A stretch of 7,386 bases of DNA, from positions 1 to 7,386 of the forward strand of contig JARBTU010000096.1 of NCBI GenBank assembly GCA_029240015.1, in the 5' to 3' direction. The first letter of the stretch is position 1. The number at the start of each line of letters is the position of its first letter. Below, piece after piece: positions 6,089 through 7,386 of the stretch. The notes under the pieces were generated by a model. That model made no database searches. It was given only the letters and a program-made list of their open reading frames with translations, and was not told where the DNA came from. Both the position numbers and the translations under genes were made by a program. Source of the DNA: Oscillospiraceae bacterium. Its GTDB lineage: Bacteria; Bacillota; Clostridia; Oscillospirales; Ruminococcaceae.

Positions 6089-7386
6089 ATGAATGGTAAC
6101 AAAGAGCGTTATGGACTCTTTACCGCAATTACAATGATTGTGGGAATATGTATTGGCTCGGGAATCTTTTTTAAAAGTGATAATATTCTTTCGGCAACGG
6201 GTGGAAGCATTTCTTTAGGTGTATTGGTCTTTGCACTTGCTGCAATAGGTATTATATTCGGCGGACTTTGTATTGGAGAGCTTGCCTCAAAAACAGATAA
6301 ACCGGGAGGCGTTATCACCTATTTCGAAGAGTTCGGAGGCAAACCTCTTGCTTGTGGTTTTGGATGGTTCCAAATATTCATTTATTATCCAACCATTTCA
6401 GCGGTAGTAAGTTGGGTTGTCGGTATATACATAGATGTATTATTCAACTTAAACCTAACATTTGGAAAGCAAGTTTTAATAGGCTTTGCTTTTATGACCA
6501 TAAGCTTTGTCTATAATGTTCTTTCTCCAAAGTTCGGGGGATATTTCCAGAATGCCACAACAGTTATTAAGTTGATTCCTTTATTTATTTTAGCAATCTT
6601 TGGCTTAATATTCGGTGACCCAATCGGAGGATTCTCTGCCATGTCTTCCAGTGAAATAAAGGGAGTGGGCTGGATTTCCGCTGTTGGACCGATAGCATTT
6701 ATGTTTGATGGATGGATTGTATCTACTTCTATTGCACATGAAATTAAAAAATCCAAGAGGAACTTACCTTTGGCACTGATTATTTCTCCTATTTTTGTGT
6801 TGCTTGCATATGTTATTTACTTTGTAGGTGTTTCCTCCTATTTGGGACCTCAAAAGCTTATGGAACTGCAAGATGCACATGTGGACTTAATTGCTTCGCA
6901 GATATTTGGAAGCTTTGGGGCCAAAGTTATCTTAACTTTCGTTGTAATCTCGGTTATGGGAACAGTTAACGGACTGGTACTCGGATTTATTCGCCTTCCT
7001 CAGGCACTTGCACTTCGTGGGAACATGATGCCGTTTTCTAAAAAGTTGAGCGAGGAAAATAAAAAGCTGAATATGCCTTTAAATTCTGCGATTTTTGCCT
7101 ATATTTTATCTGCGTTTTGGATGTTGGTTCACTATATAACCTTTAGTAACAAACTTCTTCCGAATTCAGATGTTTCCGAAATTTCGATTGCCGTAAGTTA
7201 CTTACTATATATAGTTTTATATATCATCGTGATCATCCTGTTTGCAAAAGGTAAAATAAAAGGACTCTGGAAAGGCGTCATTGTTCCTACTTTCGCGGTG
7301 ATAGGTGCTCTGTTCATACTATCGGGCGGACTTCAAAGTGCGATGTTTGTCTATTATTTCTTATTCTGTTTGCTTATTGTCATATT
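6089..7386 (+). CDS. APC-superfamily amino acid permease, 3'-partial
   Basis: Integral membrane transporter; 432 codons are visible and open to the window end, so the stop lies beyond. Start: ATG at 6089 with AAGGGAG (6075-6081) 7 nt upstream. The N-terminus has a short charged stretch (MNGNKERYG), then TM1 carrying GICIGSGIF (19-27). The unwound GSG in TM1 forms part of the substrate site in APC transporters. TM2 includes FGGLCIGELASKTDKPGGV (57-75), where the GEL...PGG pattern is a family hallmark. The TM6 region and following loop read FDGWIVSTSIAHEIKKSKR (206-224) then NLP, matching the APC pattern DGW...EIKnPkRNLP. At least ten hydrophobic segments are visible, consistent with the usual 12. 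Substrate is not determinable: serine/threonine exchangers of the SteT group and broad amino acid permeases share these features. It is divergent from the methyltransferase and has its own promoter and an operator-like palindrome. No frameshift is seen, including at the T6 run near 6169. Confidence 0.9.
   Translation, partial: MNGNKERYGLFTAITMIVGICIGSGIFFKSDNILSATGGSISLGVLVFALAAIGIIFGGLCIGELASKTDKPGGVITYFEEFGGKPLACGFGWFQIFIYYPTISAVVSWVVGIYIDVLFNLNLTFGKQVLIGFAFMTISFVYNVLSPKFGGYFQNATTVIKLIPLFILAIFGLIFGDPIGGFSAMSSSEIKGVGWISAVGPIAFMFDGWIVSTSIAHEIKKSKRNLPLALIISPIFVLLAYVIYFVGVSSYLGPQKLMELQDAHVDLIASQIFGSFGAKVILTFVVISVMGTVNGLVLGFIRLPQALALRGNMMPFSKKLSEENKKLNMPLNSAIFAYILSAFWMLVHYITFSNKLLPNSDVSEISIAVSYLLYIVLYIIVIILFAKGKIKGLWKGVIVPTFAVIGALFILSGGLQSAMFVYYFLFCLLIVI

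Noticed and set aside
6109..6756. Minus-strand open frames opposite the permease.
   Set aside because: They are antisense shadows of a well-supported APC permease frame. Their proline/isoleucine-rich translations are what complemented membrane codons give.
1..7386. Search for a new multi-gene system (defence, mobile element, biosynthetic cluster).
   Set aside because: The four genes are separate housekeeping or transport functions with their own signals. No transposase, integrase, toxin pair, CRISPR-like repeat or structured RNA was seen.

Overview
The window reads as an ordinary chromosomal stretch from a low-GC, strictly anaerobic Gram-positive bacterium, most likely class Clostridia. The basis is the AT-rich composition, strong AGGAGG-type ribosome binding sites, extended -10 promoters, and a single-chain pyruvate:ferredoxin oxidoreductase (PFOR) of about 1178 residues. 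I cannot name a family or genus from this alone.

Layout: (1) 1-1003, plus strand: 3' part of a cation diffusion facilitator (CDF) metal exporter. Its metal-site residues look manganese-type (NxxxD/DxxxD), and its C-terminus is broken by a short deletion plus frame change. (2) 1004-1200: the convergent intergenic region, with one hairpin terminator for the CDF gene and a perfect 16-bp hairpin terminator for PFOR. (3) 1201-4736, minus strand: PFOR (nifJ/por type), complete except for a one-base deficit in an A-run (3373-3377) that splits it into two overlapping frames. (4) 4737-4994: PFOR leader with a strong ribosome binding site, a near-consensus extended -10 promoter and a Rex-like operator just downstream of the predicted transcription start. 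(5) 4995-5804, minus strand: a class I SAM-dependent methyltransferase of unknown substrate. (6) 5805-6088: divergent intergenic region with candidate promoters in both directions and an operator-like palindrome. (7) 6089-7386, plus strand: an APC-superfamily amino acid permease that runs off the window end.

Functionally, PFOR is the main link between pyruvate, acetyl-CoA and reduced ferredoxin in fermentation. The Rex-like site suggests its expression follows the NADH/NAD+ ratio. Permease, methyltransferase and CDF exporter are probably independent transcription units rather than a pathway with PFOR.

I see no defence system, mobile element, CRISPR array, tRNA/rRNA or new multi-gene system. 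The points worth a second look are the two gene lesions within 2.5 kb (CDF tail, PFOR frameshift), the Rex-like operator, and the palindrome downstream of the permease promoter.
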